Origin: Streptomyces sp. Ru71
GTDB lineage: Bacteria; Actinomycetota; Actinomycetes; Streptomycetales; Streptomycetaceae
NCBI RefSeq assembly: GCF_002920535.1
Contig: NZ_PQSS01000013.1
Location: 1 to 64,000, forward strand
Reading direction: 5' to 3'
DNA: 64,000 nt
In this document: positions 43,098-52,456 of the stretch, in pieces
Layout of the letters: each line of letters starts with the position of its first letter
Numbering within the stretch: position 1 is the stretch's first letter
Notes under the pieces: model-generated
Databases searched by the model: none
Seen by the model: only the letters and a program-made list of their open reading frames with translations
Told to the model about the DNA's origin: nothing
Program-made: the position numbers and the translations under genes

Positions 43098-43342
43098 GCT
43101 CCCCATTGCCGTACCAGGGATGTCAGTGTCTGGCGAGTACCGCGGTTGCCCGGTTCCTCGTGGCCCGGCTGGCGCCAGCCTTCCGCCAGAGGTTCTGTCG
43201 GCCGTGGCTCTCGCCCCCTGCGCATCAAGACACCGTCTGGCGGCCTTCGCCCGTTGGGCCTGCTGGGGCGGGCGGGAGGCTGCGCGAGTTGGGTGGCGCT
43301 CATAGTCTGGTGGTGCTCGGGGCGACAGACGGAGGACACCGC

Positions 43343-45064
43343 ATGCCCCGCAGCATCTGGTCCGGCGCCATCAGCTTCGGCCTGGTCACCGTGCCGATCA
43401 ACGTGGTCAGCGCGACCGAGGACCACTCGATCCGTTTCCACCAGTACCACCCGGAGGACATGGGCCGGATCCGGACCCGCAAGTTCTGTGAGCTGGAGGA
43501 CCGGGAGGTCACGAGCGCCGAGATCGGCAAGGGTTATGAGCCGGCGCGCGGCACCAAGACCAGGCCCGAGCACATCATCCCGATCTCGGACGAGGAGCTG
43601 CGTGATCTTCCGCTGCCGACGGCCAAGGCGGTCGAGATCGTCGCGTTCATGCCGGCCGAGGAGATTGATCCGATCCAGATCGGCGAGGGCTACTACCTGC
43701 AGGCCAGCGGCCAGGTCGCGGCCAAGCCGTACAAGCTGCTGGTCCAGGCCCTGGGCCGCTCGTCCAAGGTGGCCATCGCGAAATACGCGTGGAGCGGGCG
43801 CGAGCGCCTGGGCATGCTCCGGGTCCGCGAGGACGCGCTCGTGCTCCACGCCATGCGCTGGCCGGATGAGATCCGCAACCCCGCCGAGCTGCTGCCGGCG
43901 CCCACGGACGTGTCCGAGCCCGCCGGCAGCAACGCTCATACGCCAGCCGTGCCCGTCGCCAAGGCCGCCCAGCCACCGCGCCTGGCGCTCGTGGACGGAT
44001 TACGGCTCGCCGCCGCGCTCTTCGTCGCCGCTTTCCACTTCCTCGGCACGACGAACCCGGCCATCCTGGGGGAATCGCCTAAGGAATTCTCCTATCTCGT
44101 ACATCGCGCCGCCCTTTACGGCTGGCTCGGTGTCGAAATGTTCTTCCTGATCAGCGGGTACGTCATCTGTATGAGTGCATGGGGTCGCAGTCCGGGCCAG
44201 TTCGCGGTCTCCCGTATCTGCCGACTGTTCCCCGCGTACTGGTTCGTCATCCTGCTGATCGTCGCACGTATCGCGATCATTCCCATGCAGACCGGGGACA
44301 TCTATTCCGTCATCCATCCCCGAGTCGTCCTTTCGAATCTCACCATGTTCCCCGGGCCACTCAAGGTCGGCCTGCTCGACGGTGTCGCCTGGACGTTGGA
44401 CGTCGAAGCTCGCTTCTACCTCCTCATGGCCGTCATCCTGAAGTTCGGCGCGACGTACCACCGGATGATGACCTTCTGCACTGTGTGGCTGGTGGCAGCC
44501 TTCATCACTCACTCCACGCAGAACAAACTGCTGGACCAGTTCACCCTCAGTGCCTACGCGGGCTACTTCATCGCGGGTATCGCCGTCTACCTCATGTGCC
44601 GGTTCGGGCAAAACATGATGTTGTGGTTCCTGCTCGGCATGGCCTGGGCCTATCAACTGTCTGTGCTCCAGCTACGGGTGAACTTCCACCCCGCCACGTC
44701 CCATACTCACAAGACCGTCTCCTGGACTCTGTGCGCCCTTTTGGTGACAGGATTCCTCACTGTACTGATGACGGCGTCGCTCGGGCCTTTGAGGAGGATC
44801 CGCTGGCGCTGGCTGGTCACAGCCGGAGCCCTCACATACCCCTTCTACCTCGTCCACATGAGCATCGGCATTCCTCTGGCGAAGGGTCTGACCTGGCGCG
44901 TACCGGAACTCGGTCCTTGGGGCACCCTTATCGTGACCATGGCCGCCATGCTGCTGCTGTCGTATGGCATCTACCGCTGGGTTGAGAAACCCATGAGCAA
45001 GTGGTTCCGGCGCAACCTCATGAAGGGACTGAAGCCCAAGGAGAAGCCAGAGTTCGCACTCTGA
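43343..45064 (+). CDS. Chimera: truncated Ku domain fused to membrane acyltransferase (OafA-like)
   Basis: A single 573-codon frame starts at ATG 43343 with GGAGGACACC upstream. Residues 1 to about 190 are bacterial Ku: MPRSIWSGAISFGLVTVPIN, FCELEDREV, and LHAMRWPDEIRNPAELLPAP. The usual Ku C-terminal helices are missing. After a 20-residue linker, residues about 213-573 are an acyltransferase-3 membrane protein: RLALVDGLRLAAALFVAAFH, FLISGYVICMSAWG, VAWTLDVEARFYLL, about 10 membrane segments, and a basic tail. Ku is a soluble DNA-end binder, so this fusion is unexpected. It is most simply a recombination joint that stayed in frame. Confidence 0.85.
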   Translation: MPRSIWSGAISFGLVTVPINVVSATEDHSIRFHQYHPEDMGRIRTRKFCELEDREVTSAEIGKGYEPARGTKTRPEHIIPISDEELRDLPLPTAKAVEIVAFMPAEEIDPIQIGEGYYLQASGQVAAKPYKLLVQALGRSSKVAIAKYAWSGRERLGMLRVREDALVLHAMRWPDEIRNPAELLPAPTDVSEPAGSNAHTPAVPVAKAAQPPRLALVDGLRLAAALFVAAFHFLGTTNPAILGESPKEFSYLVHRAALYGWLGVEMFFLISGYVICMSAWGRSPGQFAVSRICRLFPAYWFVILLIVARIAIIPMQTGDIYSVIHPRVVLSNLTMFPGPLKVGLLDGVAWTLDVEARFYLLMAVILKFGATYHRMMTFCTVWLVAAFITHSTQNKLLDQFTLSAYAGYFIAGIAVYLMCRFGQNMMLWFLLGMAWAYQLSVLQLRVNFHPATSHTHKTVSWTLCALLVTGFLTVLMTASLGPLRRIRWRWLVTAGALTYPFYLVHMSIGIPLAKGLTWRVPELGPWGTLIVTMAAMLLLSYGIYRWVEKPMSKWFRRNLMKGLKPKEKPEFAL

Positions 45065-45239
45065 TGCCCATGCATCCACGCTAGAGCAGCTGGTAAGACC
45101 CAGCAGTATTCGGAGCGCCCCTCGACAGGCAAAAGGACGGTCTCGTCAAAGCCACCGCCGTGCCCGGATGAGAATGACGGCGAGGTGAGTGCGCCCTGGT
45201 CAGCGATGGCGAGCTTGTCTGTTCGCATGGCCGGTTCGC

Positions 45240-45490
45240 GCCACTGCTTGAGTGGTTGATGGCAGCTCTTCGGGGCGGTGGGGCGCCCACGACCGCGGCG
45301 ACGGCCATCGTGCCGTACGTCTTTGTCGTACGAGGCGAAGTTGGCGACGTAGAAAGCGAACGCGGCGGAGGCGACCAGCCAGATCACCAGGGCCAGGAAG
45401 CTGCCCGGGGTGATCCACTTGACGCCCTTCACCTTCGCTTTCGGGCTGGCCCAGTACGGGACCGCGATCACGAGACGACCAGCACGACGA
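45240..45490 (-). pseudogene. YihY/BrkB-family membrane protein remnant
   Basis: The minus strand encodes PYWASPKAKVKGVKWITPGS and FLALVIWLVASAAFAFYVAN, then FASYDK. This is the conserved WxTPG...YVANFxSYDKTYGT block of YihY/virulence-factor BrkB proteins. One extra A (GACAAAGACG, native GACAAGACG) shifts the frame so that TYGTMAVAAVVG falls out of frame. The 5' and 3' parts of the gene are missing. The surrounding 45065-45890 holds no intact gene; a tail reading FAQRALMFGEHSTALKQAQR ends at a stop near 45758. Confidence 0.7.
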
Positions 45491-45897
45491 GCACCACCTC
45501 GCCGGAATGCCTGTCGATCTTTCCGATGCCGCCACCGTCGCCGTCGGGTGTCACGGTGGTCTCTGAGCTCAAGGCGCCGCAGCGTAAGACCGACGCCCCA
45601 GTTGGCGGGCGCGGCAAGGGCGGGGGATGTCGTGACTGCCAGCGCAGCCACGTCGGCACTCGCCTTGAACAGTGGTGAGACGGCTTGCGCCTCGCTTTGG
45701 GCCGGGACCTCGAAGCGGGAATCGCGGCCCCCGCGGCCGTAAGGGCGGCCCGGCTATTTCCCCGGAGCGTCGAGCACATCCCTGGCTCCTCGGATGAGGT
45801 CGCGCTGTGCCTGTTTGAGGGCCGTGCTGTGTTCACCGAACATGAGGGCACGCTGCGCGAAGTCCACGGCAGGAAGGCATTGCGTTCGCCTTCGCCA

Positions 45898-48372
45898 CTA
45901 TGGATTGCTGGATGGCGAAGCCGCCGGGGCCGGCATTTCTGCCCAGATGATCTTGCCGTCTGCGGTATGGCGCGTGCCCCAGCGCGCGGCGAACTGTGCC
46001 ACCAGGAAGAGACCCCGCCCTCCTTCCTCGCCGAGTTTCGCCCGGCGTGGGTGGGGTGACGTGCTGCTGCCGTCCGAGACCGCGCAGATGAGACGGTTCT
46101 GGGTCCGGATCAGGCGCAGGGACACGGGGCCGCGGGCATGCCGGATAGCGTTGGTGACCAGTTCGCTAACGATCAGTTCCGCAGAGAAGGTCAGATCCTC
46201 AAGCCGCCAATGAGCAAGGCGCTCGCTGGTCAGGGACCGGGCTCGCGCAGCGCTTTCCGGTTCGAAGGCCAGCTCCAAGGAAGCGACGTTGTCGGCCGGC
46301 AGTGGGCGCGGCCGGGCGACCAGAAAGGCGACATCGTCTGGGGGGTGATCGGGCAGCAGGATGCGCTCCATGGTGCCGGTGATCTCTTCCAGGGGGCGGT
46401 CCGGATGGGCGAGCGCGAAGGCGAGTCGTGCCAGACCGATGTCCGTATCGGACTCGGAGGCCATGATCAGACCGTCGGTGTACAGCGCCAGGACGCAGTC
46501 GTCCGGGATTGTCATCTCCACCGATTCGAAAGGGATGCCGCCCACCCCGAGCGGGGGGCCGGTCGGGATGTCGCAGAACTCCACCGGCTTGTTCCTGTGC
46601 GCGAGGGCGAGGGGCGGATGCCCGGCGCTGGCGAACGTCGCACGGCGCGTGACCGAATCGTAGACGCCGTAAAGACAGGTGGCGCCGACCACTCCCTCCA
46701 CGCCGAAGGGGTGCGCAGTCTCAGCCTCCTCGGCCAGACGCTGGACCAGGTCGTCGAGGTGGGCCAGCAGTTCCTCCGGCGGCAGATCCAGGTCGGCCAG
46801 CGTGTGCACGGCTGTGCGAAGCCGGCCCATGGTGGCTGCGGCACGCAGGCCATGACCGATGACGTCGCCGACCACCAGCCCCACCCGGCCGCAGGAGAGA
46901 GGCAGGACATCGAACCAGTCACCGCCCACGCCGGCCTCCGTGTCGGCGGGCAGATAGCGGTAGGCGGCTTCTACGGCGGCGTGGGCGGGCATTTCGTGCG
47001 GCAGCAAGCTGCGCTGCAGCATGAGACCGGAGTGGCGCTCCCTGGTGAACCGGCGTGCGTTGTCGATACAGACGGCGGCACGGGCAGCGAGTTCCTCAAC
47101 GAGTAGCAGGTCCTCAGCGGTGAAAGGCTCGCGATTACGCCACCGCAGCAAGGTTGCCACTCCCATGGTCACCCCTCGCGCACGGAGCGGAACCACCATG
47201 TGGGAGTGGATGCCCAACTCCCGCATGCGCGCGCTGCGCACGGCGTCTTCCGCCAGCCAAGGACTGGACCGTGCCAGCACGGCGTTCAGCACTGGGTTCC
47301 CGCTTGCCAGACATTGCCACTGCGGGGACCCCTCCGTGTATCCGACCTTGCCGCCAGGTGGGACGACGGCTTCGGGCAGGTCCTCTCGGACGGACCGGTG
47401 GACGGCCCGGCGCATGTCCCCTGTCTGATCAAACAAGCGGACGTCGGGCTCTCCGCCGTCCAGAACGGCACCGAGCAAGTCGACAGCGATGAAGTCGGTG
47501 ATCTCGGGCACCAGGACTTCGGCGAATTCCTCCACCGTGCGGCCGAGGTCCAGTGTGCTGCCGATGAGGACAGCGGCCTCATTCAGCAGCGCCAGTCTGT
47601 GCTGGGCCCGGTACAGATCTGTGACGTCGACCGATTCCTCACATACCCCCAGCGTCCGACCCGCTTCATCTTGCAATCGGTAGTAGGAGAGCGACCACAC
47701 GTGTTCACGGTCGGGATCCGCGAGGGTACGTCCTTTGTACCGGAGATCGACGACGGTCCGCCCGGTAACGAGCACCTCGCTCATCAGCTGCGTCACCGAG
47801 GGCGGGTGTCCAGCCGAGAGCACCTGGCTGCCGGGGTACAGCTCACCTTCACTGCGCCCCAGATACTGCGTGAACTCTCCCGGCAACTCATCTCGCGCCG
47901 CGGCGTTGGCCCATGACACCCGCAGGTCAGGTCCGTAGATGGTCAGCGCCACCGGGGACTCGGCGGCAAGGCCGTGGAGCATGGCCTGCCGAAGCTGCCA
48001 ATCCGCATGTTCCTCGGCGTCCGCCAGGAACAGGAGGAAGGCGGTGCCCGACGCCATGGCCGGAAGCTCGTACAGCGACGTCACGGCCCGGAGGAAGTGG
48101 CCGGACCGGTGACGTAGAACCGTGTGATCGGTCGGTCCGCCGTCCGGATTCGGGCGGAGCCAGTCCTCACGGGTTCCCTCGGCCTGCGCCGCCAGCGCGC
48201 CGATCGGTTGGCCGAGCATTTCTTTCGCGTGATAACCAAGCAGCTGCTCGGCCCGCGGGCTCCAGCCGGTCACCCATTTCCGGCTGTCCAGCGTGACGAC
48301 GGCTGCGCGCGTGACACTCAGTGGGTCGCCCCGATCGTCCGCTCCCGGGGCAGTTGCCGATGTGGTCACCAC
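45898..48372 (-). CDS. PAS-PAS-GAF-PP2C-HATPase regulatory phosphatase (SpoIIE/RsbU type)
   Basis: The 824-aa cytosolic protein has two PAS domains (about 20-115 and 135-255), a GAF domain (about 260-440), a SpoIIE/RsbU PP2C phosphatase (about 465-690; GVGGDWFDVLPL, LVVGDVIGHGLRA, ALYTDGLI) and a C-terminal anti-sigma-type HATPase (about 705-815; ELVTNAIRHA, GRGLFLVAQFAARWG). Such proteins combine an anti-anti-sigma phosphatase and an RsbW-like kinase, and set stress or developmental sigma-factor activity. Streptomyces carry dozens. GTG 48372 follows GAGGACGG. No sigma or anti-anti-sigma gene adjoins it. Confidence 0.9.
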   Translation of the reverse strand: MVTTSATAPGADDRGDPLSVTRAAVVTLDSRKWVTGWSPRAEQLLGYHAKEMLGQPIGALAAQAEGTREDWLRPNPDGGPTDHTVLRHRSGHFLRAVTSLYELPAMASGTAFLLFLADAEEHADWQLRQAMLHGLAAESPVALTIYGPDLRVSWANAAARDELPGEFTQYLGRSEGELYPGSQVLSAGHPPSVTQLMSEVLVTGRTVVDLRYKGRTLADPDREHVWSLSYYRLQDEAGRTLGVCEESVDVTDLYRAQHRLALLNEAAVLIGSTLDLGRTVEEFAEVLVPEITDFIAVDLLGAVLDGGEPDVRLFDQTGDMRRAVHRSVREDLPEAVVPPGGKVGYTEGSPQWQCLASGNPVLNAVLARSSPWLAEDAVRSARMRELGIHSHMVVPLRARGVTMGVATLLRWRNREPFTAEDLLLVEELAARAAVCIDNARRFTRERHSGLMLQRSLLPHEMPAHAAVEAAYRYLPADTEAGVGGDWFDVLPLSCGRVGLVVGDVIGHGLRAAATMGRLRTAVHTLADLDLPPEELLAHLDDLVQRLAEEAETAHPFGVEGVVGATCLYGVYDSVTRRATFASAGHPPLALAHRNKPVEFCDIPTGPPLGVGGIPFESVEMTIPDDCVLALYTDGLIMASESDTDIGLARLAFALAHPDRPLEEITGTMERILLPDHPPDDVAFLVARPRPLPADNVASLELAFEPESAARARSLTSERLAHWRLEDLTFSAELIVSELVTNAIRHARGPVSLRLIRTQNRLICAVSDGSSTSPHPRRAKLGEEGGRGLFLVAQFAARWGTRHTADGKIIWAEMPAPAASPSSNP

Positions 48373-48861
48373 ATGTCCGTCCTCGCTGTACCAGCGGCTG
48401 CCGAGGCAGTCCGCGCGCTTCCTTCAAGGATCTGCTTGCGGGAGCGGAGGCACAACGCCTGCGCAGGAAGGTGCAGCACCGGCCGGACCTGCGGTGATCT
48501 CCGAAAGGCCCTGCTGGTGCCAGCGCCGAGCCGTGGCTGAGGGATCAGATGAGCGCTCGCAGGTGACGTGGTCGGGATGGCCCCCTGGGGACGAAACAGA
48601 ATGCCCATGAGGCCCACACCGTCCCGGGTGAGGGCACGCCTGCTCCGACCGCCTCCGACTGCTGATAACGGACAAGAGGCGCACGTGTTTTCCGGAAGTT
48701 CACTGCGGGTGCATTCAGGTTTACTGGAGTACGTAACGAAATGCACTGCATGAAGAAGACAGTGATGTCGGAATCCTGGGCACCGACCCAGCGGGATCCT
48801 GCCGCACGAGGATCGTGCGGTGGGCGATGGCCGCCGAATAGCTGCTCTGGCTCAGGAATCC
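48373..48861. other. Intergenic region
   Basis: About 490 bp upstream of the phosphatase gene. No gene is recognised in any frame. Confidence 0.4.
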
Positions 48862-49014
48862 TTAGGGGCCGACGTGCCAGGAGTCCTCGCAGCGGAGGAG
48901 GGTGACGACACCGCCCTCCTCCACGGCTTGGCGGACCTCGTCCAGCAGCTCGGGCAGCACCGGCTCGTTGGAGTCCGGGTACGAGACGGGCCAGGTGTGC
49001 TCAGCGATGGGCAT
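48862..49014 (-). CDS. Small acidic protein (50 aa)
   Basis: MPIAEHTWPVSYPDSNEPVL continues to LLDEVRQAVEEGGVVTLLRC and ends DSWHVGP. A near-ideal GGAGG lies eight bases before the ATG at 49014. The composition is protein-like, with an amphipathic helix and no signal peptide. It is divergent from the DUF6221 gene and is a good candidate for a small expressed protein of unknown role. Confidence 0.6.
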   Translation of the reverse strand: MPIAEHTWPVSYPDSNEPVLPELLDEVRQAVEEGGVVTLLRCEDSWHVGP

Positions 49015-49157
49015 CGGTGCCTCCAGGGGGTTGGTCTTCCTTCATCCCCTGTCGCTCCAGGGCCCGCAACGGACAGCAACCCTCTGGGCAGAAATTTCGA
49101 AAGGCTGGGACCCAGGTGGATGATGAGCCCTTCAGCACCGACAAGGGGGGTAAGGCG

Positions 49158-49547
49158 ATGAGAGATCTCGCAACCGCGGTGGTGTTCCTCAAGGCCAGTC
49201 TTCGCGAGGACGAAGCTGCTGCTCGCGCGGTGAAGCCCGGCAAGAACGAGGGCGTGGCAGGGTTGCAGGCCCGAGTCCTGGCCGACGTCGAGGCCAAGCG
49301 TCGCCTCGTGGCCTGGGTGGAGGCCAATCCTGGGACGAGATGGAAGGCGAACGCGGAGGCCGAGGACCTCCCCTTCTGGCAGAAGGCGATCGTGGATGTG
49401 ATCGCCGATGTCCCTGAGTATTTCCGTAGCCCGGTGATCTACAGACTCCTCACGGCGTATGAAGACCACCCCGACTTCCAGCCCGAGTGGAAACTGATCA
49501 ATGACGAGCCCGAGGGTGAGCCCGCCGACCACGAGAAGCGCCAGTGA
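49158..49547 (+). CDS. DUF6221-like protein
   Basis: The 129-aa protein starts RDLATAVVFLKASLREDEAA and has RVLADVEAKRRLVAWVEANP, then a Trp/Glu-rich end. This resembles DUF6221 proteins, frequent in Streptomyces integrative elements and prophages. ATG 49158 has GGGGGG/AAGG upstream. Its stop overlaps the start of a 30-codon ORF that breaks off at an AT-rich palindrome, hinting that the locus was cut by an insertion. Confidence 0.65.
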   Translation: MRDLATAVVFLKASLREDEAAARAVKPGKNEGVAGLQARVLADVEAKRRLVAWVEANPGTRWKANAEAEDLPFWQKAIVDVIADVPEYFRSPVIYRLLTAYEDHPDFQPEWKLINDEPEGEPADHEKRQ

Positions 49548-49636
49548 ACTCTGCGGCCCGCCAGGCGGCCCTGAAGCGCCAGGGTCTTGAGGAGACCGAG
49601 GCGTTCACCGCCGAGGTGCATCAGTCAGGAATTTAA
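49544..49636 (+). pseudogene. Truncated 5' end of a gene coupled to DUF6221
   Basis: GTG 49544 overlaps the DUF6221 stop (GTGA) and encodes NSAARQAALKRQGLEETEAF, then ten more residues before TAA at 49634. The coupling implies a real gene start; the abrupt end at a 16-bp palindrome suggests that the remainder was replaced. Confidence 0.45.
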
Positions 49637-49642
49637 ATTCCT
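49627..49642. repeat. 16-bp AT-rich perfect palindrome
   Basis: AGGAATTTAAATTCCT is fully self-complementary and very AT-rich for this genome. It marks the break in the coupled ORF. The following 49643-49887 holds no recognised gene. Confidence 0.6.
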
Positions 49643-49887
49643 AGCGGCCTCCCAGAGCGAACTGGTTTCTGAGCACTTAAAGTCGCACGGGCAGGCGAGC
49701 GTCTGCCTCGCGCACGGCTTTGACCTGTGTCTTTGTCCGACGGAGACGTTTGCCGAGCCAGCGTGGTAAGGACGGTAGGAGAACCGAACGCGGTCGGTCT
49801 CGACACGTCGCAGGTCAGTGTTCCGGCCGGGGCCTTGCGGTCGGTGAGGAAGAGGGGGCCACCGTCGGTGGGCTCCGGACGGGCCGC

Positions 49888-50832
49888 TCAGTCCGCCCCG
49901 TCGGACGACCGGCCTCCCGGCGGGCTCAGCGTGCCGCCCAGTTCCTGCGCCCGGCGCAGGAACTCCTCCCGCAGTCCGCGCGCCGCCTGCGGCACGGACA
50001 CGGCCCTGCGCAGTTGCAGCATCAGCAGCACCCGCGTCCCGGCGCCCGCCAGCGGCCGGTAGGTGATGGCACCCAGCCGCTCCAGCGGATCCCCGACGAC
50101 GCTGAAGTCCGGCAGCACCGTGGCCCCGAGCCCCTCCGCCACCATCAGCTTGCCCATCTCCGCCCCGTCGGTGGAGTACGAGAAGGACGGGGTACGGCCG
50201 TTCAGCAGCCGGTGCACGTACCGGTGCATGACGTAACCGGAGCGCATCGCGATCAGGGGCTGGCTCAGCAGGTCGTCCACGGTCACCTCGGGGCGGGAGG
50301 CGAGCGGGCTGTCGGGCCGTACGCACACCACCGGCCGGCCGTGCAGGAGTTGCGTCGACTCCAGTGCGGCCGGCATGTCGTCCCCTTCCAGGTGATTGAC
50401 CAGGCCGAGGTCGAAGCCGCCCTCGGTCAGGGCCCGGTGGATCTCCGTCTGCTGCGCGGCGACCACCTCGACCTGGGTGAGGGGGTGTGCGGCGCGGAAG
50501 GCGCGCACCACCGGAATGAGCAGCGGCACGGTCGCCGCGTTCACCGTTGCCACCCGCACCATGCGGCTGACGCGGTGCTGCTCGCCCGCCGCGGCCCGCA
50601 GCCGGTCCACCGCCTCCAGGACGCCGACGATGTGCGGCAGCAGTTCGCGGCCCTCCGCGCTCATCGTCGCCCCGGAGCGTTTGCGTTCCAGGAGGACGAC
50701 GCCGAGTTCGCGTTCCAGGTTCCTGACGGTCTCGCTCAACGCCGGCTGGGACAGGCGCAGTTCCTCCGCGGCCCGGCGCAGCGAGCCCAGCCGGGTCACC
50801 GCGGCGATGTATTCCAGCTGTTCCGTTCGCAC
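49888..50832 (-). CDS. LysR-family regulator of the sulfone operon
   Basis: The 314-aa protein has an N-terminal HTH (QLEYIAAVTRLGSLRRAAEE, then LSQPALSETVRNLERELGV) and a periplasmic-binding-like effector domain. GTG 50832 (VRTEQLEYI) was chosen although the frame is open to 50883. It is divergent from the leader peptide and organosulfur genes. By analogy with CysB/Cbl/SfnR-type control it probably activates them when sulfate or cysteine is scarce, but the ligand is inferred. Confidence 0.85.
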   Translation of the reverse strand: MRTEQLEYIAAVTRLGSLRRAAEELRLSQPALSETVRNLERELGVVLLERKRSGATMSAEGRELLPHIVGVLEAVDRLRAAAGEQHRVSRMVRVATVNAATVPLLIPVVRAFRAAHPLTQVEVVAAQQTEIHRALTEGGFDLGLVNHLEGDDMPAALESTQLLHGRPVVCVRPDSPLASRPEVTVDDLLSQPLIAMRSGYVMHRYVHRLLNGRTPSFSYSTDGAEMGKLMVAEGLGATVLPDFSVVGDPLERLGAITYRPLAGAGTRVLLMLQLRRAVSVPQAARGLREEFLRRAQELGGTLSPPGGRSSDGAD

Positions 50833-50969
50833 GGCAGCAGAATTCCCCTCACGGACGGAGCTGTTCAAGGGTTTCCCTGTCACACCTTCGTGAAATTCAG
50901 TGGGGTGCGCCGTAAAACCGGTCGGGTTTCCCTTGACGGCCTCGACCGGCGACTGCCACGATCGGCGGC

Positions 50970-51053
50970 ATGACGATGCGACTGGACCTCACGCGGCGAC
51001 GCCATGTCGACCTCGCGCGCGTTTCCAGCGCCTCCTGTCGCTCAGCGGCCTGA
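50970..51053 (+). CDS. Cysteine-containing leader peptide (27 aa)
   Basis: MTMRLDLTRRRHVDLARVSS then ASCRSAA. The RRHVDLxRVSSxxC pattern is the recurrent putative leader peptide found upstream of sulfur-assimilation operons in actinobacteria. It has a single Cys (TGT) near the end, so ribosome progress at that codon could report cysteine supply and control the downstream genes by attenuation. It is too short for most gene finders. The first structural gene starts about 190 bp downstream. Confidence 0.8.
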   Translation: MTMRLDLTRRRHVDLARVSSASCRSAA

Positions 51054-51240
51054 CCCCCCAGAGATCTGCCGCTCCCTATCACGCCACGGCTTTCGTCGCA
51101 CAGTTCGCTGCCGCGTTCCCGTCAGCGCCGTTGCAACAAAGCGGTTCTCGTATGCACCTGCTCATGTGAGTGATGTGGCGTTTCCTTTCGCCGGGATATG
51201 ACGTCCCGGATCACACAGAATTCAGCAACAGGAGTTCCGC

Positions 51241-52359
51241 ATGCCCGCGCCCGTGAAATTCGCCTATTGGGTCCCCAATGTCAGCGGGGGACTGGTCACC
51301 AGCACGATCGAACAGCGCACGGACTGGGGGTACGACTACAACCGCGAACTCGCCGTCCTCGCCGAGAACAACGGCTTCGAGTACGCGCTCAGCCAGGTTC
51401 GCTACATGGCCAGCTACGGTGCCGAGTACCAGCACGAGTCGACCAGCTTCAGCCTCGCCCTGCTCCTCGCCACCGAGCGTCTGAAGGTGATCGCCGCCGT
51501 TCATCCCGGCCTGTGGCACCCGGGCGTCCTCGCCAAACTGGGCGCCACCGCCGACCACCTGTCCGGCGGCCGTTTCGCCGTCAACGTCGTCAGCGGCTGG
51601 TTCAAGGACGAGTTCACCGCGCTCGGCGAGCCCTGGCTGGAGCACGACGAACGCTACCGCCGCTCCGAGGAGTTCATTCGCGCCCTGCGCCAGATCTGGA
51701 CCGAGGACCACACCGAACTCGCCGGGGACTTCTACCGGTTGCGGGACTTCTCCCTCAAGCCGAAGCCCCTCAGCTCTCCCGGGCGACCGCACCCGGAGAT
51801 CTTCCAGGGCGGCAACTCCACCGCCGCCCGCAGGATGGCCGGCCGGGTCTCCGACTGGTACTTCTCCAACGGCAAGGACTTCGACGGAGTCGTCGAGCAG
51901 ATCCAGGACGTACGCGCCGCGGCGGACCGGGCGGGCCGTACGGCGCCCCGGTTCGGCCTCAACGGCTTCCTCATCGCCCGCGACACCGAGGCCGAGGCCC
52001 GCGACACCCTCCGCGAGATCGTCGCCAAGGCCGACTCCGAGGCCGTCGAGGGCTTCGGCGCCGCCGTACGGCAGGCGGGCCGGTCCACCGCCGACGGCAA
52101 GGGCATGTGGCAGGACTCCACCTTCGAGGACCTGGTCCAGTACAACGACGGTTTCCGCACCGGCCTGATCGGCACCCCCGAACAGATCGCGGAACGCATC
52201 GTCGCCTACCGCCGCCTCGGCGTCGACCTCCTGCTCCTCGGCTTCCTGCACTACCACGAGGAGGTCGCCTACTTCGGCAAGCGCGTGCTGCCCCTCGTCC
52301 GCGAACTGGAGGCGCAACTCCCCGAGGACGAGCCCCGCCCTGCGCCCGCGCATGCCTGA
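51241..52359 (+). CDS. sfnG: Dimethylsulfone monooxygenase SfnG-like
   Basis: The 372-aa luciferase-like flavin monooxygenase starts VKFAYWVPNVSGGLVTSTIE and has SLALLLATERLKVIAAVHPG and LSGGRFAVNVVSGWFKDEF, the signature of the SfnG group within the SsuD superfamily. SfnG uses FMNH2 and O2 to turn dimethyl sulfone into methanesulfinate. GGAG lies before the ATG. It is the first enzyme gene after the leader peptide, and the FMN reductase two genes on would supply FMNH2. Confidence 0.88.
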   Translation: MPAPVKFAYWVPNVSGGLVTSTIEQRTDWGYDYNRELAVLAENNGFEYALSQVRYMASYGAEYQHESTSFSLALLLATERLKVIAAVHPGLWHPGVLAKLGATADHLSGGRFAVNVVSGWFKDEFTALGEPWLEHDERYRRSEEFIRALRQIWTEDHTELAGDFYRLRDFSLKPKPLSSPGRPHPEIFQGGNSTAARRMAGRVSDWYFSNGKDFDGVVEQIQDVRAAADRAGRTAPRFGLNGFLIARDTEAEARDTLREIVAKADSEAVEGFGAAVRQAGRSTADGKGMWQDSTFEDLVQYNDGFRTGLIGTPEQIAERIVAYRRLGVDLLLLGFLHYHEEVAYFGKRVLPLVRELEAQLPEDEPRPAPAHA

Positions 52360-52456
52360 TCTCCTGCCCGGCTCCCGCCTCACCCCCTCCCCTTACCGAC
52401 GCCACACCCGCACCGCCGCGCACCCCACCGCACGCACCACGAAAGAGGTCACCCCC

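Noticed and set aside
49723-50973. 417-codon plus-strand frame opposite the LysR gene
   Set aside because: Antisense shadow rich in Gln/His/Arg; the LysR HTH is unambiguous on the minus strand.
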